In this document: positions 1 to 9,043 of the stretch, one piece after another
Layout of the letters: each line of letters opens with the position of its first letter
Numbering within the stretch: the first letter of the stretch is position 1
Source: Niastella populi
GTDB lineage: Bacteria > Bacteroidota > Bacteroidia > Chitinophagales > Chitinophagaceae
NCBI RefSeq assembly: GCF_002078015.1
Contig: NZ_LWBP01000067.1
Coordinates: 62,001 to 126,000, forward strand
Direction of reading: 5' to 3'
DNA: 64,000 nucleotides
Position numbers and translations under genes: made by a program
Notes under the pieces: model-generated
The model's database searches: none
What the model saw: the letters and a program-made list of their open reading frames with translations, nothing else
Told to the model about the DNA's origin: nothing

Positions 1-2
1 TC

Positions 3-470
3 TGGGACCGGTTCTATCCCGAATATGCATATACCGCTTCGTATTTCGATGAAGACATTGCAGAATTTTACCAGCAGGAAGAACAGTTATCGCTGTTGTA
101 TAAGATCTTTGCCGGGCTGGCTATTTTTATTTCCTGTTTAGGTTTGTACGGACTGGTTTCTTTTATGGCCGTTCAAAAAACAAAAGAAGTAGGTATCCGC
201 AAAGTATTGGGCGCCTCGGTATCGAGCCTGTTGCAATTGTTCTCAAAAGAATTTACCGTACTGATCATCATCTCATTTTTTATTGCGGGCCCGGTGGCCT
301 GGTACCTGATGCATAGCTGGCTGAAGAACTTTGTTTACCGCGCTCCCCTGAGCGGCTGGTTCTTTATCAGCGCTATTGTGGGTTCCATACTCATTGCCTG
401 GATAACGGTAGGGTATAAAGCCATCAGGGCGGCTCTGGCCAACCCGGTGAAGGCGTTGCGGAGTGAATGA
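3..470 (+). CDS. FtsX/MacB-type ABC transporter permease, C-terminal part (cut by window start)
   Basis: The reading frame is open from base 3, so the gene begins upstream of the window; only about 155 C-terminal residues are seen. They form the final FtsX domain of an ABC permease: a membrane segment containing GLYGL, the conserved cytoplasmic loop with KTKEVGIRKVLGAS, two more hydrophobic segments and a tail ending NPVKALRSE. The same tail pattern (NPVKSLRTE) ends the next gene, so the two are paralogous permeases. With the ATPase and TolC-like gene downstream this suggests an export or lipoprotein/antimicrobial-extrusion complex of the MacB type; the substrate cannot be read from the sequence. 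Confidence 0.9.
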   Translation, partial: WDRFYPEYAYTASYFDEDIAEFYQQEEQLSLLYKIFAGLAIFISCLGLYGLVSFMAVQKTKEVGIRKVLGASVSSLLQLFSKEFTVLIIISFFIAGPVAWYLMHSWLKNFVYRAPLSGWFFISAIVGSILIAWITVGYKAIRAALANPVKALRSE

Positions 471-480
471 TGTTGCAAGT

Positions 481-563
481 CAGTTGTTCAGTTGTTCAGT
501 TGTTCAGTTGACCTCGCGGCAATTCTCAAACTCATTAACTCAAAAACTGAACAACTGAATAAC
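481..563. repeat. CAGTTG+NN octamer array with an inverted arm
   Basis: Four 8-bp units (CAGTTGTT three times, then CAGTTGAC) start 11 bases after the stop of the first permease. The sequence CTGAACAACTGA at 547-558 is complementary to the array and could fold back on it, so the mRNA between the two permease genes could form a hairpin. Same architecture (hexamer plus dinucleotide) as the other spacer arrays. Confidence 0.75.
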
Positions 564-580
564 TTAAATGAACTTTCCAT

Positions 581-3007
581 ATGATAAAAAATTATTTAAA
601 AATAGCCTTCCGGAACCTTTGGAAACGCAAAGGCTTTTCGGTAATCAATATAATAGGGCTGGCCATTGGCCTCGCCACCTGTTTGCTCATCATGCTTTTT
701 GTGCTCGATGAGCTCAGCTATGATCGTTTCAATAAAAAAGCCGATCGTATTTACCGGGTTGATGGTGATATCAAATTCGGCGGCAACCATTTCATCCTGG
801 CGGTAGCGCCCGACCCTATGGGGCCAACGCTGAAAAAGGATTTTCCGCAGGTTGAACAGTATGTGCGGTTCCGCAGCAATGGCGGTTTCCTGGTAAAAAA
901 AGGAAATGAGAACGTGCAGGAAAATAATGTGGTATATGCCGATTCTACCCTTTTCGATGTATTTACCCTGCCGATGGTCGATGGCAATGCCGCCACCGCA
1001 TTACAGCAACCCAATACCGTGGTGATCACGGAAACAGTTGCCCGTAAATATTTCAACACACCAAATGCCGCGGGCAAAACATTCATCATCAACAACCGCC
1101 ACAATTACACGGTTACAGGTGTTATCAAAGACATACCTTCGCGGTCGCATTTCAACTTCGATTTCTTTGTATCGATGGCAAGCCTGGAAGAAAGCAGGAA
1201 AAACAACTGGGTAAGTAATAATTTCAATACCTATATCGTGCTCAGGGAAGAAGCCGACCCTAAAAAACTCGAAGCGCAGTTTGATGCGCTGGTAGAAAAA
1301 TATGTAGGGCCCCAGGTAAAGGCCCTGATGTCTATCGATATGGACGAGTTCAAAAAAAGCGGGAACTATCAACGGGTTTTGTTAACACCACTTACCAGCA
1401 TACACCTGCATTCAAATAAAGTGGCAGAACTGGGCGCCAACAGCAGCATCCAGTATGTATATATTTTTTCGGCCATCGCCTTTTTTATTTTACTGATCGC
1501 CTGTGTGAATTTCATGAACCTGTCAACCGCCCGTTCGGCAAACCGGGCGCGCGAAGTGGGTGTGCGTAAAGTGCTGGGGTCATTAAAGAACAACCTGGTA
1601 AAACAATTCCTTACGGAAAGTATTTTGATCAGTTGTATTGCACTGGTGGTGGCGCTGGCGCTTGTTGCCGCCATGCTGCCTTACTTCAACCAACTGGCGG
1701 CAAAAGATATCAAACTTAATCTGCTGGCCAATCCCTGGCTGTTACCGGGTTTACTTTTGCTGGTATTGATCACCGGTTTGCTGGCTGGCAGTTACCCGGC
1801 GTTTTATCTTTCTTCATTCAAACCCATACAGGTTATCAAAGGCAAACTGGCGGCAGGTTTTAAAACAAGCCGCCTGCGCAGCGGGCTGGTGGTGTTCCAG
1901 TTTGCGATCTCCATTATTCTGATCATTGCCACTATAGTTATTTACAAACAACTTCATTTTATACAATCACATAAACCTGGCTTTAACCGCCAACAGGTAA
2001 TGGTGATACATAATTCAACCCCGCTTGGCAATAAAGTAAAGGCATTCAGGGAAGAAATTGTAAAACTGCCTGGGGTCGACAATGCAACTATTTCAGGCTA
2101 TCTGCCTACCAATAGCTGGCGGAACGATAATCCTGTGTTTGCCGACCCTACCCTCGATCAGAGAAGAGCCGTATCGATGCAAACCTGGGATGTAGATGAA
2201 CAATACATTCCAACGCTTGGTATGGAAATGGTGGCGGGAAGGAATTTCTCAAAGGATTTTCCCACCGATTCAAGCGGCATCATTATCAATGAAGCAGCCC
2301 TCAGGTTGCTGGGTTTTACCGATCCTATCGGAAAACCATTGTATTTCATGCGCGATCTGAACAATAAAGACGACGTTTCTACCCTGCACATCATTGGCGT
2401 AATAAAGGATTTCAATTTTAACAGCATGCGGCAGCAGGTAACGCCCCTGGCTTTAATGTTGGATGCGCACAATGGCAACATAGCGGTGCGGATAAACAGC
2501 GCCGATATACATCAGCTGGTGGCACAAATAGCGCGCAAATACAAAACCATGGCGCCGGCTGAACCGTTCAATTATTCCTTTATGGATGATGACTTCAATA
2601 ATTTATACCGCACCGAACAGCGTATGGGTGTAATAGCTGTCTCCTTTTCTTCCCTGGCCATTCTGATCGCCTGTTTGGGTTTGTTTGGCCTTGCCGCCTA
2701 TGCCGCTGAGCAACGCACCAAAGAGATCGGCATCAGAAAAGTGCTGGGCGCCACCGTTAGCCATATTACGGCCATGCTGTCGAAAGACTTTTTGCGGCTG
2801 GTGGTCATTGCCGCCGTTATTGCCTTCCCGGTTGCCTGGTGGTTTATGCATAGCTGGCTGCAGGACTTTGCCTACCGCACCGATATCAGCTGGTGGGTAT
2901 TTATTATGGCAGGTATAATGGCTGCATTGATAGCGGTGGTAACGGTAAGTTTTCAAACCATAAAAGCGGCTATTTCGAACCCTGTAAAAAGCCTGAGGAC
3001 GGAATAA
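581..3007 (+). CDS. FtsX/MacB-type ABC transporter permease
   Basis: An 808-residue permease of the large Bacteroidota type with two FtsX domains. The N-terminus (MIKNYLKIAFRNLWKRKGFS) leads into the first membrane helix (about residues 20-45), followed by a periplasmic MacB-like core domain, three helices around 290-430 including the loop AREVGVRKVLGS, a second periplasmic domain, and a final three-helix FtsX block with KEIGIRKVLGAT ending NPVKSLRTE. It is co-directional with the truncated permease, 110 bp away, and with the ATPase 320 bp downstream. It would form the inner-membrane part of an ABC exporter or mechanotransmission pump; substrate unknown. Confidence 0.93.
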   Translation: MIKNYLKIAFRNLWKRKGFSVINIIGLAIGLATCLLIMLFVLDELSYDRFNKKADRIYRVDGDIKFGGNHFILAVAPDPMGPTLKKDFPQVEQYVRFRSNGGFLVKKGNENVQENNVVYADSTLFDVFTLPMVDGNAATALQQPNTVVITETVARKYFNTPNAAGKTFIINNRHNYTVTGVIKDIPSRSHFNFDFFVSMASLEESRKNNWVSNNFNTYIVLREEADPKKLEAQFDALVEKYVGPQVKALMSIDMDEFKKSGNYQRVLLTPLTSIHLHSNKVAELGANSSIQYVYIFSAIAFFILLIACVNFMNLSTARSANRAREVGVRKVLGSLKNNLVKQFLTESILISCIALVVALALVAAMLPYFNQLAAKDIKLNLLANPWLLPGLLLLVLITGLLAGSYPAFYLSSFKPIQVIKGKLAAGFKTSRLRSGLVVFQFAISIILIIATIVIYKQLHFIQSHKPGFNRQQVMVIHNSTPLGNKVKAFREEIVKLPGVDNATISGYLPTNSWRNDNPVFADPTLDQRRAVSMQTWDVDEQYIPTLGMEMVAGRNFSKDFPTDSSGIIINEAALRLLGFTDPIGKPLYFMRDLNNKDDVSTLHIIGVIKDFNFNSMRQQVTPLALMLDAHNGNIAVRINSADIHQLVAQIARKYKTMAPAEPFNYSFMDDDFNNLYRTEQRMGVIAVSFSSLAILIACLGLFGLAAYAAEQRTKEIGIRKVLGATVSHITAMLSKDFLRLVVIAAVIAFPVAWWFMHSWLQDFAYRTDISWWVFIMAGIMAALIAVVTVSFQTIKAAISNPVKSLRTE

Positions 3008-3326
3008 CCAACAGACAATTGGCAAATCGGAAATTCGCAAATATGAGGCAAGCCCGAAAATCGGCGATCCTTGCCAATTGCAAATTGCCAATTGATTCAT
3101 TGTATCGAAACCGGACACTTTTTGTATCGTTAACGAACTCATGCTTTTGTAATTCCCTTATAGTATATTGCAAATCACACAACTACAAACTGGCATGTGG
3201 TTAATTGGGTAATGTGATAATGAAATACAGAATGGGCCTGGTGCTAATGTTAAACGCGGTACCGGAAACTGGCAACCATATAACCTGACACCTGAAACTT
3301 GTAACCTGAAACGATAAACAAATAAC
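3008..3326. other. Spacer with dispersed repeat words
   Basis: No gene is supported. Directly after the permease stop lies a stretch of CAATTG/GGCAAAT words (about 3014-3092), with two partly inverted halves that could pair. Further on are a GTGATAATGAAATACAG element (3211-3229) and CCTGAAACTTGTAACCTGAAAC-like words (3290-3312), all of which recur elsewhere in the window. Confidence 0.6.
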
Positions 3327-3989
3327 ATGATCGAACTGAAGCACATTTCAAAATGGTACCAGGTAGGCGGTAAACCAACTTTTATATTAAAAGATATTAA
3401 TCTGACGATCAAAGAAGGAGAATTCGTTTCCATTATGGGGCCGTCCGGTTCGGGCAAATCGACCCTGTTGCATATCCTCGGCATGCTCGATGATGCTTCC
3501 GAAGGTGAATACCATTTTATCGACCAGCCTGTGCATACCCTGAAAGAAAAGCAACGGTCGCAAATATATAAGCAACATATTGGATTTGTGTTTCAGGCAT
3601 ACCACCTCATCGATGAGCTTACGGTATATGAGAATATTGAAACGCCGCTTATATATCAGAACATAAAAACAGCCGAACGTAAAGCCATGGTGGCCGATAT
3701 GATCGACCGGTTCAATATCGTGGGTAAAAAAGACCTCTTTCCTACCCAGCTCTCGGGCGGACAACAACAGCTTGTTGGCATTGCCCGCGCGTTGATCGCC
3801 AAACCAACATTATTACTGGCCGATGAGCCAACCGGCAACCTGAATTCAAAACAGGGTGAAGAGATCATGGACCTGTTCAAACAATTGAATAAAGAAGGCG
3901 TCACCATTATTCAGGTTACCCATTCGGAAAAGAATGCCGGTTACGGAACGCATATCATTAACCTGCTGGATGGTAGAATTGAAAACTAA
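3327..3989 (+). CDS. ABC transporter ATP-binding protein (MacB/LolD-like)
   Basis: A 220-residue ABC ATPase. Walker [10 protein letters not shown] is at residues 38-46, the Q-loop follows in GFVFQAYHL, the signature is LSGGQQQ (about 142-148) and Walker B with the catalytic glutamate is [11 protein letters not shown]; the H-loop histidine is in QVTHSE. The [15 protein letters not shown] region is typical of the MacB/LolD branch that powers FtsX-type permeases, which matches the two permeases upstream. The signature has a Q-rich end and a V instead of the usual R after it ([11 protein letters not shown]), a mild oddity. Its stop codon TAA is also the first three bases of a TAATGTGA repeat array. 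Confidence 0.95.
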   Translation: MIELKHISKWYQVGGKPTFILKDINLTIKEGEFVSIMGPSGSGKSTLLHILGMLDDASEGEYHFIDQPVHTLKEKQRSQIYKQHIGFVFQAYHLIDELTVYENIETPLIYQNIKTAERKAMVADMIDRFNIVGKKDLFPTQLSGGQQQLVGIARALIAKPTLLLADEPTGNLNSKQGEEIMDLFKQLNKEGVTIIQVTHSEKNAGYGTHIINLLDGRIEN

Positions 3990-4017
3990 TGTGATAATGT
4001 GATAATGGAATACAGTG
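3987..4017 (+). repeat. TAATGTGA array ending in TAATGGAATACAG
   Basis: Units TAATGTGA, TAATGTGA, then the boundary sequence TAATGGAATACAG. The first TAA is the stop codon of the ATPase gene. The same boundary occurs after other genes (near 17785 inverted, 49645 and, as TAATGAAATACAG, 3213 and 35993). Confidence 0.85.
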
Positions 4018-4121
4018 CCGATTGGCAGTTTAGTAACCTGAGAACAGTCATGAGTAACGATAATAGAGCTTCTCACGATTCACGATTGACGATTGTAGCT
4101 AACAAAACAAGAGATTCAAAA

Positions 4122-5468
4122 ATGAGATTCCGCAACATAATATTATTAAGTAGCATAGCCATGATCACGTACATGGATGGCCGGGGACAAAGTATAACCG
4201 GTCGTCCATTGTCGTTGCAGGAAAGCGTGCAAACCGCTATCAAAAACAACTTCGATGTAAAGCAAATGGACCTGAGCATGGAGCGTGCGAACATAACATT
4301 ACGCCAGTCGAAAGCCAACCTGTTGCCGGGCGTTAGTGGTGAAATAAATCATACGCTTAACCAGGGCCGCAGCATTGACCTGAGCACCAACAGTTATGTG
4401 AACCAGCAACAAACATCGGGCAGTTATGCTTTATCGGGCAATGTTACCCTGTTCAATGGACTGCGGTTGCAGAATACATTAAAGAGTTCGCAATACGCCT
4501 ATGAAGCCAGTAAAATGGAATTGCAAACCAGCAAAGATCAGTTGATGCTGAACGTGATACTGGCCTACTTACAAATTCTCACCAATTCCGATCTGTTACA
4601 GCAGGCGTATAAACAGGCCGAAGTTACGCAGAAACAGGTTGAGCGCCTCGATCTCATGAATAAGGAAGGCGCCATAAAACCGTCGGACCTTTCGGATATG
4701 AAAGGGCTATGGGCCGATAATAAGTTGAGTATAATAAGAAGCCAGAACGATCTTGATGGCGCAAGACTTTCTTTGTCGCAACTGATGAATGTTCCCTATA
4801 ACAAAGAATTGCAGGTAGAACGGCTGCGTGCCGACCAGGTTGAAATGAATTATACCACAACCCCCGATAGCATTTTCAGTATTGCCCTGCAACAACTGGC
4901 AATTATAAAGGCCGCCGATCTGCGCACTAAGAGTGCGGAAAAGGCGGTACAGGCGGCAAAAGGCAACCTGTTTCCCTCGATAGGGTTGGGCGCCGGTTTT
5001 TATACCCCCTACTCCAGCACCGCCCGCGATTCGGCAGCTCAGAAAATTGAATACTACGATCAGCTCAGCAACAATTACCGCACGTATGTAGGGGTAGGCA
5101 TCAATATTCCCATCTTTAATAATCTGCGCAACCGCAACCAGGTTGCCATGGCCAAAATTGATCTTAAAAGCGCCACCTATGCGGCACAAACCCGGCAGAT
5201 ACAGTTAAAACAGAATATTGAACAGGACCATTTCAATATGACGGCGGCCAAAAACAGGTACCTCGCCCTGCTCGACCAGGTGGCGGCATATATGGAATCG
5301 TTCAATGCCGCCGAAGCCCGTTTCAATGCCGGCGCTTCCAATTCAATAGATTATCTTATTGCCAAAAACAACCTCGACCGGGCCAATGTAAATCTCATCA
5401 TCGCCCGTTATGATTATATACTGCGTACAAAGATCCTGGATTATTACCAGGGAAAACCGTTGTGGTAA
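4122..5468 (+). CDS. TolC-family outer-membrane efflux protein
   Basis: Outer-membrane channel subunit of a tripartite exporter. I start it at 4122 (448 residues) because this methionine begins a signal peptide (MRFRNIILLSSIAMITYMDG, then RGQS); the longer open frame from 3999 is encoded by spacer repeat words (CACGATT/GACGATTG) and has no signal-like features. The mature part shows the OEP pattern twice: a helix-rich N-half (LSLQESVQTAIKNNFDVKQMD), a strand region rich in N, S and T, and a second half with the same LKQNIEQDHFNM...AAEARFNAGASN motif. It follows the ATPase by 132 bp, completing permeases, ATPase and outer channel; no periplasmic adaptor (HlyD-like) gene is seen in the window and it may lie upstream. 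Confidence 0.93.
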   Translation: MRFRNIILLSSIAMITYMDGRGQSITGRPLSLQESVQTAIKNNFDVKQMDLSMERANITLRQSKANLLPGVSGEINHTLNQGRSIDLSTNSYVNQQQTSGSYALSGNVTLFNGLRLQNTLKSSQYAYEASKMELQTSKDQLMLNVILAYLQILTNSDLLQQAYKQAEVTQKQVERLDLMNKEGAIKPSDLSDMKGLWADNKLSIIRSQNDLDGARLSLSQLMNVPYNKELQVERLRADQVEMNYTTTPDSIFSIALQQLAIIKAADLRTKSAEKAVQAAKGNLFPSIGLGAGFYTPYSSTARDSAAQKIEYYDQLSNNYRTYVGVGINIPIFNNLRNRNQVAMAKIDLKSATYAAQTRQIQLKQNIEQDHFNMTAAKNRYLALLDQVAAYMESFNAAEARFNAGASNSIDYLIAKNNLDRANVNLIIARYDYILRTKILDYYQGKPLW

Positions 5469-5595
5469 TAAAGACCATTTACTGACCCGATTTTTGTTTG
5501 CCCCGAACCAAAAGAAATTGAATCTGGGGTAATTCTGTTTGCGCAGTCTCGCTTCAAAACAGAAACGTACTGATTCCGTCAGGAAATGTATATAA

Positions 5596-5835
5596 TCTGT
5601 CAGCGCGGTGTTCGCGCTAACAGAAAACGCGAAAAATCTGTCAGCGCGGTGTTCGCGCTAACAGAAAACGCGAAAAATCTGTCAGCGCGGTGTTCGCGCT
5701 AACAGAAAACGAGAAAAATCTGTCAGCGCGGAGTCTGCGCTAACAGAAAACATGTTCGCGCTAACAGAAAACGCGAAAAATCTGTCAGCGCGGTGCTCGC
5801 GCTAACAGAAAATACATTGGAACCAACAGAAAATG
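5596..5835. repeat. 41-bp tandem hairpin repeat array
   Basis: Units begin at 5596, 5637, 5678 and 5719 (exact 41-bp period), then a partial unit near 5752 and another full one at 5781; decayed copies (AACAGAAAATGA words) continue to about 5855, and a looser relative is visible at 5540-5570. Each unit holds an imperfect palindrome: TCTGTCAGCGC pairs with GCGCTAACAGA (one C-A mismatch) followed by an A/CG-rich 10-base linker. Not coding: 41 is not a multiple of three and stops occur on both strands. Confidence 0.9.
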
Positions 5836-5950
5836 AATCTGCACTAACAGAAAATGAGGTAAATCCCGATGGTGTGATGTGCCGGCTGGCAGAATTATTG
5901 GGTTTAAACCCATCTTTTGGCAAAAGATCGCATTTTGGATGAATTTCAAA

Positions 5951-5974
5951 TAAAAATCCCGCCATCGGCGGGAC
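5951..5974 (-). terminator. Terminator of the tRNA-Gly transcript
   Basis: Read on the minus strand, TCCCGCC-gat-GGCGGGA (7-bp stem, 3-base loop) is followed by a T-run, ten bases after the 3' end of the tRNA. Confidence 0.75.
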
Positions 5975-5982
5975 CTTTTCAG

Positions 5983-6055
5983 AGCGGAAGACGGGACTCG
6001 AACCCGCTACCTAAAGCTTGGGAAGCTTTCGCTCTACCAGGTGAGCTACTTCCGC
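5983..6055 (-). tRNA. tRNA-Gly (anticodon CCC)
   Basis: A complete cloverleaf reads on the minus strand: acceptor GCGGAAG/CTTCCGC, D-stem GCTC/GAGC, anticodon stem AAAGC/GCTTT with loop TTCCCAA (anticodon CCC, decoding GGG), five-base variable loop, T-arm GCGGG-TTCGAGT-CCCGT. The discriminator base is T, usual for glycine tRNA. The 3' CCA is not encoded. Length 73. Confidence 0.95.
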
Positions 6056-6075
6056 GTATATAAACCTGCGCTTAT

Positions 6076-6123
6076 CAGCTTGGGATCCGCCAGCTGGCGG
6101 ACTACCAACTGAGCTACTTCCGC
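6076..6123 (-). pseudogene. Broken tRNA-Gly copy carrying a 16-bp palindrome
   Basis: Just upstream of the tRNA on the same strand, the first 22 bases repeat the 5' half of a tRNA (GCGGAAGTAGCTCAGTTGGTAG: acceptor strand, D-stem and D-loop). Where the anticodon stem should start there is a perfect palindrome TCCGCCAGCTGGCGGA (6086-6101), then ATCCCAAGC, which resembles the anticodon loop, and no T-arm. Flanks of the two copies are similar (TATA..AAACCTGC), so this looks like a tandem tRNA duplication that decayed. Confidence 0.75.
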
Positions 6124-6399
6124 ATGTATGTTATTTTTAAACCTGCACCCAACCTGCTTCCACATACATTAATATAAGCACCAATTCATCCCCATGCGTC
6201 ACATCAACACAATTACATAATCATACAAAGCGGTGTTCCTAAGTTAACTAAAAAACAAACGCCGTAAAAGACAATCGTACCCCAAAAATTTTACTTTATT
6301 CAACCAGCTATCACGACAATTTCTCTCCCGGAAATTCAGTAAATTTATATACACAGGGTTACAGCAAGGAATAATCGTTTTCTATATTCAAATTCCCTT

Positions 6400-7251
6400 A
6401 TGCCTGAACAACTCATCAATGACGTTTCTGATACAGCACGCTGGATCGCCGCATTCAGAGCGCTTGAATCTGAACGTACCGATGCTGTGTTCAAAGATCC
6501 GCTCGCCCGCAAACTGGCTACCGACAAAGGCTTTCAAATGGTTGAAGCCACTCCCATCAAAGATCATATGGCTTTCGCCATGGTAACCCGCACCACCGGT
6601 ATCGATCGGTTGATAAACAGGGCCATTGAACGTGGCATCGACACCGTTATCAATCTTGGCGCCGGCCTCGACACCCGGCCATATCGTATGCCCCTGCCGG
6701 TTAACCTTCGCTGGGTAGAAGTTGACTTTCCGCACATGGTCGATTACAAAAACAAAATGCTCGAAAACGATATACCGGCCTGTCACCTGCAACGGCTGCC
6801 GGCCGATCTTTCGAACGACAGGGAACGCAACGCGCTGTTCACCCGGTTGGGCAATGAAGCCAAAAGGGCCCTGATCATCACCGAAGGCGTGGTTGGTTAT
6901 CTTACCAATGAACAGGGCGCCCAGCTATCGCGGGCGCTGTTTGCCATGCCTGCCTTTCACTACTGGATCATGGATTATCATGGCGGGCTGCGCCGCCACC
7001 GCCGCGCCACCGACCTGAAAAAGATCCTGGCCAATGCGCCCCTGCAATTCAATGTAGAAAACCCCATCGCCTTCTTTACCGCCCATGGCTGGAAAGTGCA
7101 TGATAATATCTACCTGCTCGATGAAGGCGACCGCATCGGCCGAAAGCTCCCATCCTTCAAATTCCCTTTAAGCCTGTTTATCAAACTCTTTCCCAAAAAA
7201 GCCCGCGAGATCGGAAATAAGACATACGGGTATGTTTTGTTTGGGAAGTGA
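6400..7251 (+). CDS. Class I SAM-dependent methyltransferase, leucine carboxyl methyltransferase-like family
   Basis: A 283-residue protein with the hallmarks of the LCM-type family (Pfam PF04072): an N-terminal segment with RTDAVFKDPLARKLA, the SAM-binding motif NLGAGLDTRPYRM at residues 85-97, an acidic strand end VEVDFP that would bind the ribose, and ITEGVVGYL, a family-typical motif. Bacterial members methylate small molecules or peptides of mostly unknown identity, so the substrate is not assigned. It stands alone between the tRNA region and a repeat-filled spacer. Confidence 0.85.
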   Translation: MPEQLINDVSDTARWIAAFRALESERTDAVFKDPLARKLATDKGFQMVEATPIKDHMAFAMVTRTTGIDRLINRAIERGIDTVINLGAGLDTRPYRMPLPVNLRWVEVDFPHMVDYKNKMLENDIPACHLQRLPADLSNDRERNALFTRLGNEAKRALIITEGVVGYLTNEQGAQLSRALFAMPAFHYWIMDYHGGLRRHRRATDLKKILANAPLQFNVENPIAFFTAHGWKVHDNIYLLDEGDRIGRKLPSFKFPLSLFIKLFPKKAREIGNKTYGYVLFGK

Positions 7252-7327
7252 TTGAATACAGCCGAAAGCAAAAGGCCGGAGCCGCAGGCGAAGGCAACGG
7301 CTGGCGCGATAGCGCCCAGGCAGGCCC

Positions 7328-7460
7328 GGGAACTGTAAACTAAGAACTGTGAACTATGAACTATGAACTAAGAACTGTGAACTTTGAACTGTGAACTAAG
7401 AACTGTGAACTATGAACTGTGAACTATGAACTGTGAACTATGAACTGTGAACTGTGAACT
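7328..7460. repeat. Nineteen-unit heptamer array NN+GAACT
   Basis: 133 bases that divide exactly into nineteen 7-bp units, each a dinucleotide followed by GAACT (second unit AAACT). The dinucleotide is drawn only from GG, GT, AA, AT and TT. The core is nearly invariant while the dinucleotide varies. Confidence 0.95.
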
Positions 7461-7494
7461 GAAACCTACCCCATTTAGTCAGCGTGACGCCCTC

Positions 7495-7524
7495 GTCAAC
7501 TCGTCAACTTATCAACTTATCAAC
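7495..7524. repeat. GTCAAC/ATCAAC + NN octamer array
   Basis: Four 8-bp units: GTCAACTC, GTCAACTT, ATCAACTT, ATCAAC. Same family as the arrays at 16956, 17105, 24643, 34130 and 47181. Confidence 0.9.
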
Positions 7525-7584
7525 TACCCTGCGGCCCCAAAAGGGCCACAGGGTGCCAACCTGTCATTGTTACCCTTTTTTGGC

Positions 7585-7592
7585 TATCTTTG
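7585..7592 (+). promoter_or_regulatory. -7 promoter box TATCTTTG for miaB
   Basis: Perfect match to the Bacteroidota -7 consensus TAnnTTTG, 23 bases before the chosen miaB start. The best upstream TTG (7567-7569) is only 15 bases away, shorter than usual. Confidence 0.5.
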
Positions 7593-7615
7593 CCATCCCA
7601 AAAACTGAATTGTTG

Positions 7616-9043
7616 ATGTTAGAGCGGATGAACCATACGATGCACGAGGAAAACCGGCAGGGAGAAGCCTATGCTCCCTTTGTAAATGACCCCATTGTAT
7701 ATAACAAAAAATTCTACATTGAGAGTTACGGCTGTCAGATGAACTTTTCCGACAGCGAAATCGTAGCGTCTATTTTGAACGAGAACGGATTCGGCGCCAC
7801 CCGCAATTTCGAGGAGGCCGACCTGATCCTGATCAATACCTGTTCTATTCGCGAAAAGGCCGAACAAACCGTACGCAAACGCCTGAGCGACCTGCGTACC
7901 GTTAAAAAGAACAATCCCGGCGCCCTTATCGGCGTACTGGGCTGTATGGCCGAACGCCTGAAAGCAAAGTTCCTGGAAGAAGAAAAGCTGGTTGATATGG
8001 TGGTGGGCCCCGATGCCTACCGCAGTCTGCCCGGCCTTATTACGGAAGCCGAAACCGGGCAAAAAGCGGTGAACGTGCTGCTGAGCCGCGAAGAAACCTA
8101 TGCCGACATCTCCCCCGTTCGGCTCGACAGCAATGGCGTGTCGGGCTTTGTAAGCATTATGCGGGGTTGTAATAATATGTGCTCGTTCTGTGTGGTACCC
8201 TTTACCCGGGGCCGCGAACGCAGCCGCGACGTTCATTCTATTTTAAAAGAATGCACCGATCTGTTCAACGCCGGTTACAAAGAAGTGACCCTGCTGGGCC
8301 AGAACGTTGACAGCTACTATTGGGTACCTGAAAATGAGGTAGCCGGTGTTCCCGTAACATTTGCCAGCCTGCTCGAACAGGTAGCCCTCATTGATCCCTC
8401 ACTGCGTGTTCGCTTCTCCACTTCGCACCCGAAAGACATTACCGACGATGTGCTGCACACCATGGCGAAGTATGAGAACATTTGCAAATACATTCACCTG
8501 CCGGTGCAAAGCGGTTCTACCCGCGTATTGCAACTGATGAACAGAACGTATACCCGCGAATGGTATATGGCCAAGGTTGACCGCATAAGGGAAATACTGC
8601 CCGGATGCGGCATCAGCTCCGATATCATTGCCGGTTTTTGTACCGAAACGGAAGAAGACCACCAGGATACGCTCAGCATTATGCGTCACAGCAAATATGA
8701 TATGAGCTATATGTTCTTTTACAGCGAGCGCCCGGGCACCCTGGCCGCCCGCCGGTATAAAGACGATGTGCCTGAAGAAGTAAAGAAAAAGCGGCTGGAT
8801 GAGATCGTGAAACTGCAAAATGCGCTGAGCCGTGAAAGTAACCAGCACGACCTGGGCAAAACATTCAAAGTATTGATCGAAGGAAACAGCAAACGCAGCG
8901 ACCATGACTGGATGGGTCGTAACAGCCAGAACAAAGTGGTGGTTTTTCCAAAAGAACAATACCCGTTGAACAAAGGCAGTTACGTAATGGTTAAGGTATA
9001 TGATTGTACAGGTGCTACGTTGATCGGAAAAATTGAACCATAA
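7616..9043 (+). CDS. miaB: tRNA-2-methylthio-N6-isopentenyladenosine synthase MiaB
   Basis: A radical-SAM methylthiotransferase that adds the 2-methylthio group to i6A37 of tRNAs reading UNN codons. The N-terminal domain holds three cysteines for the auxiliary 4Fe-4S cluster (YGCQMN, NTCSIRE, GCMAER); the radical-SAM cysteines are in [14 protein letters not shown] (about residue 183 on); GQNVDSY and the C-terminal TRAM domain follow. The frame is open from 7484 but those extra codons come from repeat-rich spacer and lie before the -7 promoter box at 7585, so I start at 7616 (475 residues); 7628 is also possible. First gene of a co-directional series with the regulator, lptE and secG. Confidence 0.96.
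   Translation: MLERMNHTMHEENRQGEAYAPFVNDPIVYNKKFYIESYGCQMNFSDSEIVASILNENGFGATRNFEEADLILINTCSIREKAEQTVRKRLSDLRTVKKNNPGALIGVLGCMAERLKAKFLEEEKLVDMVVGPDAYRSLPGLITEAETGQKAVNVLLSREETYADISPVRLDSNGVSGFVSIMRGCNNMCSFCVVPFTRGRERSRDVHSILKECTDLFNAGYKEVTLLGQNVDSYYWVPENEVAGVPVTFASLLEQVALIDPSLRVRFSTSHPKDITDDVLHTMAKYENICKYIHLPVQSGSTRVLQLMNRTYTREWYMAKVDRIREILPGCGISSDIIAGFCTETEEDHQDTLSIMRHSKYDMSYMFFYSERPGTLAARRYKDDVPEEVKKKRLDEIVKLQNALSRESNQHDLGKTFKVLIEGNSKRSDHDWMGRNSQNKVVVFPKEQYPLNKGSYVMVKVYDCTGATLIGKIEP

Larger units (their letters stand above)
7252..7615. other. Repeat-filled spacer before miaB
   Basis: Contains a GC-rich stretch with AGCC/GGC words (7258-7325), the GAACT array, the GTCAAC/ATCAAC array, a CCACAGGG/CCCTGCGG-type inverted pair near 7527-7555 and the -7 promoter box for miaB. 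No gene is supported. Confidence 0.7.

Noticed and set aside
3999-4121. Extended N-terminus of the TolC-like protein
   Set aside because: Encoded by spacer repeat words; a clear signal peptide begins at 4122.
5596-5835. CRISPR array
   Set aside because: The 41-bp unit has a palindrome and a nearly identical 10-base linker; spacers are not unique and no cas genes are present.
5723-5965. Coding frame on the minus strand over the repeat array
   Set aside because: It is a reading of the 41-bp hairpin repeats; peptide FSVSA units follow from the DNA repeat, and no real domain is present.
7484-7615. Extended N-terminus of MiaB
   Set aside because: Runs through the GTCAAC array and lies before the -7 box at 7585.
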